From: Aspidapion aeneum
Lineage: Eukaryota > Arthropoda > Insecta > Coleoptera > Brentidae
Assembly: GCA_963576565.1 (NCBI GenBank)
Contig: OY755048.1
Location: 8,390,136-8,454,135, forward strand
Direction of reading: 5' to 3'
DNA: 64,000 bases
In this document: positions 42,930 to 54,560 of the stretch, one piece after another
Position numbering within the stretch: position 1 is the first letter of the stretch
Layout: each line of letters begins with the position of its first letter
Notes under the pieces: generated by a model
What the model was told of the DNA's origin: nothing
The model's input: only the letters and a program-made list of their open reading frames with translations
The model's database searches: none
Made by a program: the position numbers and the translations under genes

Positions 42930-43929
42930 TAAAAAATATACCATATAGGGTAAAGGCGGGTAAGAGCACGCAGTGAGTAGAAAATCCCTTCCCAAAAATC
43001 ATTAGCTACAATTACTTGGTCGTTAGAAAACTGTAGCGTGTATATGGTAAATTGGTCGTTAAGTTGTATTCCCATGCCGTGTACTTTACTTTTCCAAGTT
43101 TTTAGAGCTACTGTGATATCTATTTTAAAACGAGTTGGAGAGATACAACATCCCTGTCTTAACCCTTTCGTTACCAGGAATTCTTTTGAAAGTCGATTAC
43201 CAATTTTAGTTTTAGATGTTGAAAAGGTCAACATCTAAAACTATATAGTATAGTTCTTTTATCGCTTTGATGTATGTATGATTGATATTAGTTCGTTCTC
43301 ACACTGTCCATAATTTTTCTACTGGAATGGTATTCTTATATTTTATTTAGTAATTGCTTTTTATAGGTCCACAAAGGTAACATGAGTCTCTATATTTCTG
43401 GCACACTTCTTAATTACTTATTTAAGACAAAAAACATTATCACTACAAGATCTGCCTGCACGAAACCCACTTTGCTCTTCTTCTTCTTGCTCATGAAAAT
43501 CATTGTCTATTAGATCTCTCAGAGTCCTACCGTAAAATCTACTTAGATTACTGATTACTGAAATTCCTCTGTAATCATCAGGTACTGGATGTCCGTTTAT
43601 GCACTGATTGATAATATATGCGAGATTTTCTAGTAGTTTCTCTGATCCGTATTTGAGCATTTCAGCGTATGTTCCCCCAGGTCCGCTAGCTTTTCTGGAT
43701 TTAAGCTTCTTAATACTATTCTTTGTAATTTTTTTTTGATGGTTACTTCCTCTTCATGAAATTCTCTGTCTCTCCTCGGAGAGGCTGACAGATATTCGGG
43801 TCTCGTTTCCTGCAGAAGTCCCTTGTCGTATTCACACCAGTTCAAGTATGTGCGTTTTTTCTCCTTGACCTCCTTGCCTTTTTTAACCGAAATAATTTTG
43901 AGTAAAAATAAAAAATGTTTTATTTTCAC
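42930..43929 (-). mobile_element. RTE-like LINE fragment, minus strand
   Basis: Same family as 27,829-29,145. Minus-strand pieces read HEEEVTIKKKLQRIV and SLNPEKLADLG (43,929-43,630), MLKYGSEKLLENLAYIINQC and GRTLRDLIDNDFHEQEEEEQ, SGFRAGRSCSDNVFCLK (43,660-43,418). Then, after stops, GNRLSKEFLVTKGLRQGCCI and FTIYTLQFSNDQVIVANDF (43,234-42,929). The catalytic FADD reads FSND, so the first Asp is lost. Both ends are truncated. Confidence 0.8.
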
Positions 43930-44849
43930 GATTCCAATAGCCTTCTATTATACATATGGTATGTATGGCAAAAAATTATTCTTTATAAGAGTAACAATAT
44001 CCGTTTATAATACAAAAATATTTTTTAGAGAATCACGTGTATTAGAAAAGGAGACACGTGAGTGCAGAAGAGTTACAGCAATATCGAACACGTGACTAAC
44101 ATTACCAAATTGGAAAATATTTTATTCTTTTAACCATCATCTCTTTCATCCATGTTTCTTAAAAATATTCTCATTATCGAATTTAAAGAATAGAATTGAA
44201 TTTACCTCTTGAATTTTGAGTCTTTCACAATCGGAGCTACATAGCCGAACTTTTAAAAGAATCTTTTACAGCATTTGAGATTCAAAAGCAAAAATCAACT
44301 AAGTAAAATGGTAAAGGACTTTTACAATTCGCCGCATAGTTGAACAATGAACGAGAAAATATTTCAAAATAAATGGACAAAAAGTTTTAACAAAGAACTA
44401 TAAATTTGTATTTAAAAAATATATCTGGCAAAATTGATTAAATGTTTTATTTTTCTTTTCTTACCACCTCTTAATTATATCCAAATTCATAGTATTTTTT
44501 ACTTTTCTCTTCAGAAAAAATCTTTTATAAGTGGCATTAAAACCCCTGGTGGGTTTTAGCCTCAATAACCAGAGCTTTCGATTTTGCCATATCTGGTACG
44601 ATTTCTTACAAAAAGTGAAATTTGATCGGTTGGGTCATTTTCCACATCAATCGTCCTAGAGAAAAGGAACGAATTTATAGAGAATTCTATTGACTTTAAC
44701 ACGCTACCAAAACAGTACCTCTAGGTATTAGCATTTGAGCAAAAACTAAATGAATGATAAAACATCGATGTCCCAGAAAACAAAAAAACATTCTAGATTT
44801 TACAGTGGAAGGCCATAGTGCCGTTCATCGACTTCTTGATTTGATTGAT
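43930..44849. other. Unassigned AT-rich region
   Basis: Three CACGTG words lie within 44,035-44,095; otherwise nothing recognised. Confidence 0.35.
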
Positions 44850-45885
44850 TACTAATTGGTGGGAATAAACACTGCCTGACCTGTTAACAGACACAAAAAT
44901 GCTAAAAAGGTAAAATATCAAAATATTTTGTTACTTCTGAGAGTAATGGAACTTAAAATGCCTTCAAGTAATGAATTTTCTGGTGCCAAAAAAATACATA
45001 TTTTTAGATTATCCCTCATTTCTTATATTCTATTGCACCTGTTCTGTACATCCAGGTCTTACTAAATTGGCAGCTCAGACAATTATTAACAGGTTTGCCA
45101 TGTAAAAGACACAAGCTGTTAGTACGGCCCCTAATTAGAGGTAAAATTTACGATAAAAAAATTTGACTTAATTAAGTAATACTCTGGCCTAGGTCCGAGG
45201 GGTGGCTCGATCGCCGATTTTTGTACAAAAAAGGAAATACCTACGGTATAATAACTACGGTATTTCCTAGTATTTCCTCAAATTTCAATGGTATTTCCTA
45301 GTATTTCCCAAGCATTGGTATTTCCTAGTATTTCCCAAGCCGGGTCTTTCCTAATATTTTCTAAGCCGGGTCTTTCCTAGTATATTTCCCAGTACTTCTC
45401 AAGTATTTTTCCTAACTTGTACACCAAAAGGAAATACCGAGCCACCCCTCGCCTATGTCATCGAAAAGATTACGTTTGACCACTTCTTAATTTTAAATAG
45501 TTTAGAATTTGCCTCCGGCCCCTGGAGGCTGTAAGGGCCCAAACTATTATTTTGACTTCATTTCATAATCAGAAATCACTTCTAGGGGGACCTTATTAAC
45601 AGCTTTGAATATTTCTTTAACCAAGGCCTGTAGATAATGGTATGGACTACTAATTTAGTGAGATCTAGATGACACACTTTGCCCCCAAATGCCCCCTAGG
45701 GGCAATATATGTTTTTTTTTAATGAGAGCTAAAGAATCAGTGCTTGAAGACTGATATGCGTGACAGGGTTAACTACTCCAGCTTGAACCATTGAGAATTG
45801 CAAAAATATTTTGAAATTCTACTTTTTTAGAATTTTTTTGTCTGTTAGCAGGTCAGGCAGTATTGGTTCCTATCAATTAGTAATT
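44850..45885. mobile_element. 1.03-kb TIR element with a nested hAT MITE
   Basis: The left end TTACTAATTGGTGGGAATAA continuing ACTGCCTGACCTGTTAACAG, and the right end reversed TTACTAATTGATAGGAACCA continuing ACTGCCTGACCTGCTAACAG, form a long TIR of about 45 bp that extends weakly inward (CAAAATATTTT). The interior has no recognised gene. The hAT MITE at 45,196-45,451 is inserted inside. Confidence 0.7.
45196..45451. mobile_element. 256-bp MITE with GTATTTCC tandem array
   Basis: The perfect 14-bp TIR CGAGGGGTGGCTCG/CGAGCCACCCCTCG is flanked by CCTAGGTC (45,188-45,195) and CCTATGTC (45,452-45,459), an 8-bp duplication with one mismatch, so hAT-like. Just inside both ends is TTTTTGTACAAAAAAGGAAA-type sequence. 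The middle is an array of about five to seven degenerate units containing GGTATTTCCTAGTATTTCCC and GGGTCTTTCC variants. Confidence 0.82.
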
Positions 45886-46152
45886 GACTAAGACTAAGAT
45901 TATGTCTTATAAAATCTTTATTAAAAAGCCGACGAAAGTCGCTATGGCTTTCTCCTATAGATTCTATAATTATTTAGTACTATGTTTTTTTTTGTTTACC
46001 CATGCTATAATTTTCAGAAGCACCATACAATTCTCTATAATATTCTTTCTTATGACTTTTCTTTAGGACGGTTGGTTTAGCCGGTACGTGGCTTGAAAAA
46101 TTACCCTGACGGTAAACTTTCACTCTTTGTGAATCTTCACACATTTAAACAC
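45886..46152. other. Unassigned spacer
   Basis: Short AT-rich stretch; the frame at 45,884-46,066 (plus) is hydrophobic but has no known motif. Confidence 0.35.
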
Positions 46153-47821
46153 AGGTACCGTAGTCGACCCGAATTCCGTCACCTTAAGCCCCTTAGTATT
46201 CGTGGGCTGACTCTTGAGATGATATGCAATGTTCTATGTGTTGATATATTGAATTATTTTTACTTATGCTGAAACTTTGGACATTTGATTAAACAGTGTA
46301 TTCTATTTTGAGAACTTAAATCTAACTATATTTTTTTAGTAAATAAAAAAAGTTAGAGATCAGAAATGTTTAATTCCGTGATAGTGGTTACCTGAACTCC
46401 GACACAGTTTTGACCTGAATTCCGTCATATGATAAAATGGATGCTAAAAACAATCTATAACAAATACAAGTAACTTTTATTGTACTAATTAACTTTGCTT
46501 ACATACATTTATCAAATATTTTTAGGACCTAGTACGCCCACCAAAAATATAGAATTTTTAGTTTTTTATACATACCATTAGACGTGAAAGCCTAATGAGT
46601 TCGTCAATAAAATATTTTTATTACCACTTCAAATGAGTTCTTAAAAAAAACTAATTACCAAATTTTGTGATAGTATATATCTGTGTGGTCTATCTGTCTG
46701 TCTGTAACATAACTAAAAATTCGTTTAACCTATAACTATGGTACTCATAATGATAATTAATAGTTTTTAGTGGGGTGGAGCCTTGTAAGGTATTTATTTC
46801 TTACAGTAAACAGAATATGTGGAGCAAAAATTCCGGATAGGTAAATATTTTTCGTAAGATATGAAAAGTGGACAGCCCCGCCCCCTTCATAACCCAGCAA
46901 ACGTGAAAATCCCAACCTGAAAGCGGTCATTGTCGTAACCTGAATTTCGACACCCAAATTGATCACAAATTTTAAATGAGCATAGTATAAAAAACATATG
47001 AAGGAATTTGAAATTTAAGAAATTTGATTTATTGTAGGTTTTATCATCTTAGATTTTTTTGGATTTAGATGGTTGTAGATATGGAAAAAACTGAACTTTA
47101 AAAAAATTGTTGCTTACCAAGACTCCGACACCCTTAATTTTTACAAAAATAAAATAATCGGAAAGCCGTCACAGCCCCCCGGCTTAAATTCCGACACCTT
47201 AAATTTAAAATTCATTTTCAGAGAAAATAGCTCAAAAAGCCTGTGACGGAATTTGGGATTTAGAAAATATAATCAAATGTGATTCTGATATAGATGTATT
47301 TTTCGCTTTTTGATAAACGTCGGTATGAAAAAAACTAATCTGAATACACAAAGTCTTTGTTGGGAATTCCGTCATTCCTGTCGGATTTCCGGCTCAATGC
47401 TTTTCTGTAACCCAAAATCCGCCACCCCCTTTTTATTGAAAATTGTCGAAAAAAGGAAAATAATTTTGGTTAAAAACTTATCTACGGACATTAGTTTAGT
47501 AAAAAATACAAATATATTAGGTAATAATATAATAAAGTACCTCAAATCTTAGATTAAATGAGTACGTGCAAGTGACTTACCTTATAATAAAATGCGTCAT
47601 TCCGCTTCGACACTTGACGCACGACTAAAAGAATTTTTCGCGGGCAGCTTCCTTTTAAACAATACAGCTGAAGTTTGCGCACAGTGTTGCAAGATATATA
47701 GGTGAACTGATAAAAGTATTTTTTTGAAATTCCATTGTAGAATTAGCTTAATAATTCAAAACATTTATAACAAGTGACGGAATTCAGGAGGGTGACGGAA
47801 TTCGGGTTAAGTACGGTACCT
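46153..47821. mobile_element. 1.67-kb DNA element studded with AATTCCGTCA words
   Basis: The left end AGGTACCGTA(G) followed by ACCCGAATTCCGTCACC, and the same reversed at the right end (to 47,821), form a TIR of about 30 bp. About a dozen further copies of a degenerate (A)CCTGAATTCCGTCAC word occur inside in both orientations (for example 46,412, 46,935, 47,116, 47,183, 47,243, 47,365, 47,410, 47,593, 47,775). Spacing is irregular. No transposase is recognised; open frames are short. Repeated words like this are usually transposase-binding sites, but here they span the whole element rather than only the ends. Confidence 0.7.
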
Positions 47822-47984
47822 TCGATACTAACAAATCTAGGAAGCTAGGGCTGCGCTCAGGTTGTAGAGAATGGTTGGCTTTACAAAAGTACAGAACGTA
47901 GATACCCAAAAAATGCTTTAAAGTAGTTTTTTGAAAAAAAAAACATAAATTTTCGATTATCACGAGAGCAGCACAGGAATTTTA

Positions 47985-48025
47985 GGGTTGCACATTTGGG
48001 TTTGAACTACCCAAATGTGCAACCC
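47985..48025. repeat. Perfect 17-bp hairpin, 7-nt loop
   Basis: GGGTTGCACATTTGGGT (47,985-48,001), loop TTGAACT, ACCCAAATGTGCAACCC (48,009-48,025). Lies about 145 bp outside the large inverted repeat. Function unknown. Confidence 0.85.
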
Positions 48026-48169
48026 AAGGAGTCACGCAATATATAAAAAAATGTGGCCTATATGTTTGCTCCCAAGTATGTAAAACTTTTGCCCTTACTC
48101 GAAACTATAACCAAGTACCTGAAAATTATGAGCATATCTCTCATTGTTTTTAGACGTTAATGTCAATAC

Positions 48170-49334
48170 ATTTTACGCTTCAGGTCACGTGTTGAAAAGA
48201 TTTTTTGATTTTTATTTTAGCTATCAACATTGTAAGTGTATTTTTTTGGATTTTCCAGTCCTACTTGTATTTTTATGGTTTTGTTTTGCCCTAAACCAGT
48301 GGTCAGGATCATTATAGAAGTTATTAAATTGAAATATAAGACCAAAATGCTGTGAGGGTGTATGGTCTCTTTCTGTTGCATATGTGCATTACGAAACTAA
48401 CCGATTTTATTATGGTCTTTTTTATAAAGGCCAATCTTCTAGAGAATATACCTAGCTATGCTTGATAGAAATTAATAGAAATTAGTTAGTTTCGAAGATA
48501 ATGAGCTTTTTTAAAAGGAATAAAACCAATAAACTATACATCCAATTACGGCAAAATTTGATATGTGGATGTAGTTTATCGGAATCGTCAAAAAACCCTT
48601 TTTTATTTTATCTCAAAATAAGTTATTTGGTTTAGAAACGGCCTATCTACCAAATTTTGTGATAGGGTCTGTCTGTGTGTCTATAACTCACAAACCGATA
48701 AATCGATTATAATCACATATGACCCAAATAATTTGCGGTACCCGTTGGATAATGCCATTAGTTTTAGGTGGGAAAAGGGGGATTTAAATAATTTAAAAAA
48801 TTATAATCGAGAAGCTAGCAGCTGGCAAACCGCCGTTTTCAGAATGAAATTTTCAACAAAATTTGTTGTTTAGCTAATTAGGCGCGGGCGGATTCGCCAG
48901 GGGTGGATTTGCTGCGAGGACAATTTGCCGCGGTCCGATGCGCAGAGGGGACAATTTGCCGCCGGCGAGTTTTAAAACTGTTTTGAAAAATATTTTACTA
49001 AATAATTTTTTGAAAAACACTTTTTGTTTTGCTTTTTTTTTATAAAATAGATTTTGAAAAAATTGTTTTTTAAAAAGTATAATTTATTTTTTTTTAAATA
49101 AATTAATTTTTATAAAAATCGTTTTTTCACAATGCTGCCTATTTTTAGTCGTAGCTTTTAGTGGAATCTCATTGTTTATCCCCTGTAAGGTTTAGTGTGT
49201 TACTACTTCACGTTACAAGCTATCGCATGGCGTCAAAATGTCGATTTCGGAAAAAATTGGAATCTCATCGTTTTTTCACTCAACCCTTCATATATTTTTT
49301 TTAAAAAACAATTTTTTTTTGTGGGGGCATATTT
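48170..49334 (+). repeat. Large inverted repeat, left arm (1.16 kb)
   Basis: Starts ATTTTACGCTTCAGGTCACG and ends GTGGGGGCATATTT. It is collinear with the right arm at 50,378-51,539 in reverse, with scattered mismatches and small indels. A GC-rich island at about 48,880-48,975 has CAATTTGCCGC words and GGATTCGCCAGGGGTGG. No coding capacity seen. Contains ACCAAATTTTGTGATAGGGT...CTGTCTGTGTG, a pattern also seen near 46,660. Confidence 0.9.
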
Positions 49335-49340
49335 TAATTT

Positions 49341-49384
49341 AAACTGTATGTAACAGTGTTCAAAAATACTGTTACATACAGTTT
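49341..49384. repeat. Perfect 17-bp hairpin, 10-nt loop
   Basis: AAACTGTATGTAACAGT (49,341-49,357) pairs with ACTGTTACATACAGTTT (49,368-49,384). It lies just inside the left arm of the large inverted repeat, where the two arms stop matching. Confidence 0.85.
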
Positions 49385-50377
49385 CAAGCATTCGAGTAGC
49401 CAGCTATCTGCGTTGATTTGATGCCAAAATATCCCCTTGTGTCAATCATCCTAACAGAAGCTTCAGTTTACTTAGATCTCTATTTATTATCACTTAGGCA
49501 AATCACATTTGGCCTTTCAAATTGCTATTCATTAATTTTTTTTAGAGGGAGTGCAAGGAAAAGGAAATTAATTTAGCAATTTTTCGCTTAGCTTCCAACA
49601 ATGAATTCACTTAAATTAGAAATCTTAATATCCCTAAATTTCACAGTACGCCAACTTGGAATGGTCTTTTTTACTCCTTTTACGGGGCCCAGTTTGACTT
49701 ATGGAATTACACTTTTAAGACAGTGATTTATCTTACAATTCCTTATCCATTATATCCTTCTTACCCAAAAACTTAATTAGAGTTCTACAATAAAAGCCGC
49801 AGCACTTACACATATACAAGACATGTTTCCTAATTAAAATTAAGTAACCTTTTTTGATATAGTCAACAAAATAAATAGGTACTTGAAATTTACTGGTCAA
49901 TATTTTTTTGCATTTTTTACAATTCTTACTAGTATTTGAAAAAAAGTGGAACATTTGATTCTTCAAACTGTTTCTTTTTTATCCCCTAATATCTTTAAGA
50001 CCTCGCCGCTCTGGGTGTTAAGGTTTCTTTATTATTGTTCAAAATTAAATTTTCAATCAATTTGAGAAAACTAATACGTTAGCTGCTGAGGTTTTTGAGA
50101 CACGATTTTATTTTCTCAAAAATTATGACTCTGGCAAACTTTGACGCTATGTCAAACTTTGTTGAAAATGTAATTCTTAGTCTTAATTTTAAGGTTAGGG
50201 GACACTTCGCCGCGGAAACAATTTGCAGCAAGAAACTTTGTTTATTTTTGTTTTTTTCTGAAATCATAGCTTAAGTGTTCCCTTGTTGGGAGATCAAAAT
50301 CTGTGTTTAACCTAACAGGGTCAATTAATGGCGAACATATTCTAATCGGTGTCTAGACCACCAACATTTTGCAAAAA
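49385..50377. other. Spacer between the inverted-repeat arms
   Basis: About 1 kb. A minus-strand frame (49,733-49,966, 77 residues) has a few cysteines (NCKKCKKI, MCKCCGFYC) but does not match a zinc-finger spacing I know. A dispersed repeat (TCTGGCAAACTTTGACGCTA...GTTGAAAATGTAATTCT, about 50,130-50,180) is shared with 42,865-42,915. No transposase or other gene recognised. Confidence 0.45.
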
Positions 50378-51539
50378 AATATGCCCCCACAAAAAAAAAT
50401 TGTTTTTTAAAAAAATATATATGAAGGGTTGAGTGAAAAAACGATGAGATTCCAATTTTTTCCGAAATCGACATTTTGACGCCATGCGATAGCTTGTAAC
50501 GTGAAGTAGTAACACACTAAACCTTACAGGGGACAAACAATGAGATTCCACTAAAAGCTACGACTAAAAATAGGCAGCATTGTGAAAAAACGATTTTTAT
50601 AAAAATTAATTTATTTAAAAAAAAATAAATTATACTTTTTAAAAAACAATTTTTTCAAAATCTATTTTATAAAAAAAAGCAAAACAAAAAGTGTTTTTCA
50701 AAAAATTCTTTAGTTAAATATTTTTCAAAACAGTTTTAAAACTCGCCGGCGGCAAATTGTCTCCTCTGCGCATCGGACCGCGGCAAATTGTCCTCGCAGC
50801 AAATCCACCCCTGGCGAATCGGCCCGCGCCTAATTAGCTAAACAACAAATTTTGTTGAAAATATTATTCTGAAAACGGCGGCTTGCCAGCTGCTAGCTTC
50901 TCGATTATAATTTTTTAAATTATTTAAATCCCCCTTTTCCAACCTAAAACCAATGGCATTATCCAACGGGTACCGCAAATTATTTGGGTCATATGTGATT
51001 ATAACGGATTTATCAGTTTGTGAGTTATAGACACACAGACAGACCCTATCACAAAATTTGGTAGTTAGGCTGTTTCTAAACCAAATAACTTATTTTGAGA
51101 TAAAATAAAAAAGGGTTTTTTGACGATTCCGATAAACTACATCCACATATCAAATTTTGCCGTAATTGGATGTATAGTTTATTGGTTTTATTCCTTTTAA
51201 AAAGGCTCATTATCTTCGAAACTAACTAATTTCTATTAATTTTTATCAAGCATAGCTAGGTATATTCTCTAGAAGATGGGCCTTTATAAAAAAGACCATA
51301 ATAAAATCGGTTAGTTTCGTAATGCACATATGCATAAACAGAAAGAGACCATACACCCTCACAGCATTTTGGTCTTATATTTCAATAACTTCTATAATGA
51401 TCCTGACCACTGGTTTAGAGCAAAACAAAACCATAAAAATACAAGTAGGACTGGAAAATCCAAAAAAATACACTTACAATGTTGATAGCTAAAATAAAAA
51501 TCAAAAAATCTTTTCAACACGTGACCTGAAGCGTAAAAT
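50378..51539 (-). repeat. Large inverted repeat, right arm (1.16 kb)
   Basis: Reverse copy of 48,170-49,334, from AATATGCCCCCAC to GACCTGAAGCGTAAAAT. The outer boundary is sharp (AAGCGTAAAAT in both arms, then unrelated sequence). Whether the whole unit is one foldback transposon or two elements facing each other cannot be decided here. Confidence 0.9.
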
Positions 51540-52044
51540 CATACTTTTAGGCTGACAAATTTAAGCCAGCTAACGGACATGCCGGTACGGTGTGTATATA
51601 TATCATTATTGTGCGCTGGCTATACAGAAAATAAAAGGAATAAAATTATTCTGGAAATTTTCAATATGAATAAATCCCACCAGTCAGTGGGCCACTTTCA
51701 TGTCATATGCACTACATGGCGATTCTGGATCCTTTTCAAAGCTCTACATTAAATCATAATATTCAGGCGAACATTATTCTCAATTTTAAATTTTCACACA
51801 GAAAAAAAAAATATATTAAATCTGAAAAACGTATATTTTCGATATAATTGTCTTTTCACAAAGCAATTGACTTAACTTAATATTCTTACTAATATCCAGT
51901 TCTGAATAGAAACTTAGTATTTTTTGTTTCCGAAATCAAGAGTTTGAGTTTTTTCGAATGAATTGATTACCCTGATAAACTATATTGAAAAAACATTATA
52001 TTACTTGATCCGGCAAATCTAAAAGTATAGTAACGAGAATATTA
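51540..52044. other. Unassigned AT-rich region
   Basis: Nothing recognised. Confidence 0.4.
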
Positions 52045-52294
52045 TCGTCGGCGACACCGCAAAAGCAAGTAACTGACAAAAATTACATTTTGGCGGCAAT
52101 CGGTTAATTTATTAGTGGGGGCGCATGCGCAAAATCTCTTAACTAACAAAAAATTCTAAATATTTTAAAATCGAAACATTCAAAAGCACTCATCTCTATT
52201 AAATCCATTTCAATAACTCAAAATTGTGAGGTTTTTAGTGCCTCCGGAAAATGTTGATTTTTGCAGTTACTTGGGTTTGCGGTTTCGCCGACGA
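52045..52294. mobile_element. 250-bp MITE (TIR CGTCGGCGA...)
   Basis: The left end CGTCGGCGACACCGCAAAAG, then CAAGTAACTGACAAAAATTA, pairs with the reversed right end CGTCGGCGAAACCGCAAACC, then CAAGTAACTGCAAAAATCAA. A TIR of about 50 bp with few mismatches. No target duplication was evident and there is no coding capacity. Confidence 0.75.
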
Positions 52295-54450
52295 ATGCGT
52301 TTAATATTTAAACAGTATTTTCCCACATTTAGACTAAAAACAAATGCAAGTTGGCATTAATCTTTGGTATGTATTGGTTAAGTATGAGAGATAGTCTATA
52401 AGGGTATCATCATTGGCGTGCCTAACTTTTTCATTGCTTAAAGCAAAGGGAAAAACTGCTACCCTTCATTTAAAAACAAACATTTCGTGCAGTCGTTCTT
52501 TTCTGCGACCTCGGAAAAAGAATTCGTTATATGCACTTTAGAGATTAACAAACACCATGTATACTTTTAGTCCCTATTTTAAAATACTAAAATTTTACTT
52601 TTGAATCCTTCAGAGACTAAAAGCAACTGCAAAAATCCAGTAAATAAGTATACAATACACGAAACTTTGAAGAGACCTACGTTTGGGCTAAAACATTCTC
52701 GCCTTGGGATTGAACGTCCCAGTCTTTAGGTTTTTAATATTGTACTATTCCTGTCCGTCATATAATGATTTCCTTAAAAATATTTTATAATATTTCTAAT
52801 AATTTCCCACTCATCCATCAACTCAGAGGCGCAACTACCCAAGCCATTTTGGGGGAGCTTGAGGCCCAGGCTTAATATCTGAAGAATGTGAAAAATACTA
52901 CTACACAACGGCCTCTGCTGAGATGGCTTAATACACCCTAAGATAAACGAATGAATTAAAGTATAAAAAACTACTTTATAAAAGAATTTTAGAAAAAATT
53001 ATAATTTTCCGGAAGAAATGGAATAGCGGTTTTTTTTGTACATATAACAAAGATAATAGCACCGCAGCTCGCAGGCAAAAATCGCAAAAAAAATCGTCAT
53101 CAGTAAAAAAAAAGTGAGAAAGCGAAAGTTTCTGAAAATTAAAATATTTAATTTTTTCGGAAATAATTCCATTTTTGAACTAGGGTTTAAATAAATACAA
53201 AAAGCACGTCTGTAGAATCAACTCGCTTTTTAACAAAGCCAAATGTAATTAACTAATATAAATACCTAAACATGCAAAGTTACTATTGGCCAGAAGTTTT
53301 GGTAGCCTCGACTTTTTTCTCTGCAAACTCATCTATTAATTTCTTATATCTGAGTTTATTTTGCACCACCTAACGTTTTAATTTCAGATTTCCTCACTCC
53401 TGAGGGTATAAAGTGTAGTTATAATAAGGTTGGAATATACAGGGTTTCTCAAAATTCCATATCATAATTTTAGTGTTGAATTCATTAAGTGATTTCAAGA
53501 TAAAAATTTTATATAAACATAGTGCCTGAAACTCCTTGTTTTCGAGATACAGGATGTTAAAGTTTAATTTTTTGTTTATAACTGGTGCAGTTTTTTAGCT
53601 ATAGACGCTAAACTATTAGACATGTTAAATTATAGTACAAATCTTCTGACTGATACTTTTTCAGGGGTCATGTCGCCCTTTCCCCCGGATTTTTTGTTGT
53701 AAGCCACTGGTAGATTTTTAAACAAGAAATAAAATCCTTGTTTCATTTACAAACTTCTTTATTTCTTTCAATTTTTTCGTCTTAGAAAAAATTGCTGTTA
53801 CACCAAAGCCTGCTAGCATAAAATAAAAAATGAAGAGTATATCAAAGTAAATGAATTATTTTAATTTTATTTGGCATAAGTAATTGTGTAGTGCCTATAA
53901 GTAAATATAATTTAGCTAAATATCATTTTTATTTTATGGAACAATAAAACGATACGTAAATATAAGCATGGTTAGCTCGTAAAAAAACGCTCATGCACTG
54001 GCAGTGTACTCAGCTGTGAATAGCCCCACTTGATATTTTGATATTCTAGTCGGAGAATATTCTGTTCTCTGGTGAGATTTGGGGTTAGGAATTGCTATGG
54101 GGCTTTTAGCGTGCAGTCGAGAGTCACGTTGAATGACGTGGTCGAGTGACACTCGATTGCTTCTCCATTGGAGGTTTTGAGAAAATCCTCCATTAAAATC
54201 ACGTTCTTAGTAAGCCTCCAACTACTGATTTGCTATGCTGGGTCTGTAGAATATGTGGAGAGTTCCCTTATTGAGGCAAGTCATTTTTTTTCGCTATTAC
54301 CACGATGTGGACAAAATGCTCATGCTAGTTTTTTGTTAAAAACAGGGTCCTTGGAAAGACTGCGTGATTATCCCGCTGCAATTTCCATCCTGTTTTTAAT
54401 TACAAAAAAATCCATCAGGAATTTGCAAATTATTTCCTGACCAGAACAAT
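52295..54450. other. Unassigned region with MITE-end relics
   Basis: At about 52,826 CAGAGGCGCAACTACC followed by TTTTGGGGGAGCTTGAGGCC resembles a hAT MITE end. At about 53,440 ACAGGGTTTCTCAAAATTCC resembles ACAGGGTG-type ends. A 90-residue plus-strand frame at 54,168-54,440 has a hydrophobic start but no recognised domain; I do not call it a gene. Confidence 0.4.
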
Positions 54451-54560
54451 GTCTCAGACAGTCCATCATTTCCATGGTCTCAGGCACTCCATAGTCTCCG
54501 TTGTCAGGCAGCCGATGGTTTTCATAGTCTGAGGCAGTCCGTAGTTTCCATTTCCATGAA
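54451..54560 (+). repeat. Minisatellite, four ~27-bp units
   Basis: Consecutive units GTCTCAGACAGTCCATCATT, GTCTCAGGCACTCCATAGTC, GTCAGGCAGCCGATGGTT and TCTGAGGCAGTCCGTAGTTT, each followed by a short TCCATG/TTCATA-like end, form a degenerate tandem array. Confidence 0.7.

Noticed and set aside
49733..49966. Cysteine-containing frame as a zinc-finger protein
   Set aside because: Cysteine spacing and lack of histidines do not fit a known finger, and the rest is AT-driven F/K/I/Y.
54168..54440. 90-residue frame with a hydrophobic start resembling a signal peptide
   Set aside because: No recognised domain or neighbours; not distinguishable from chance at this length.
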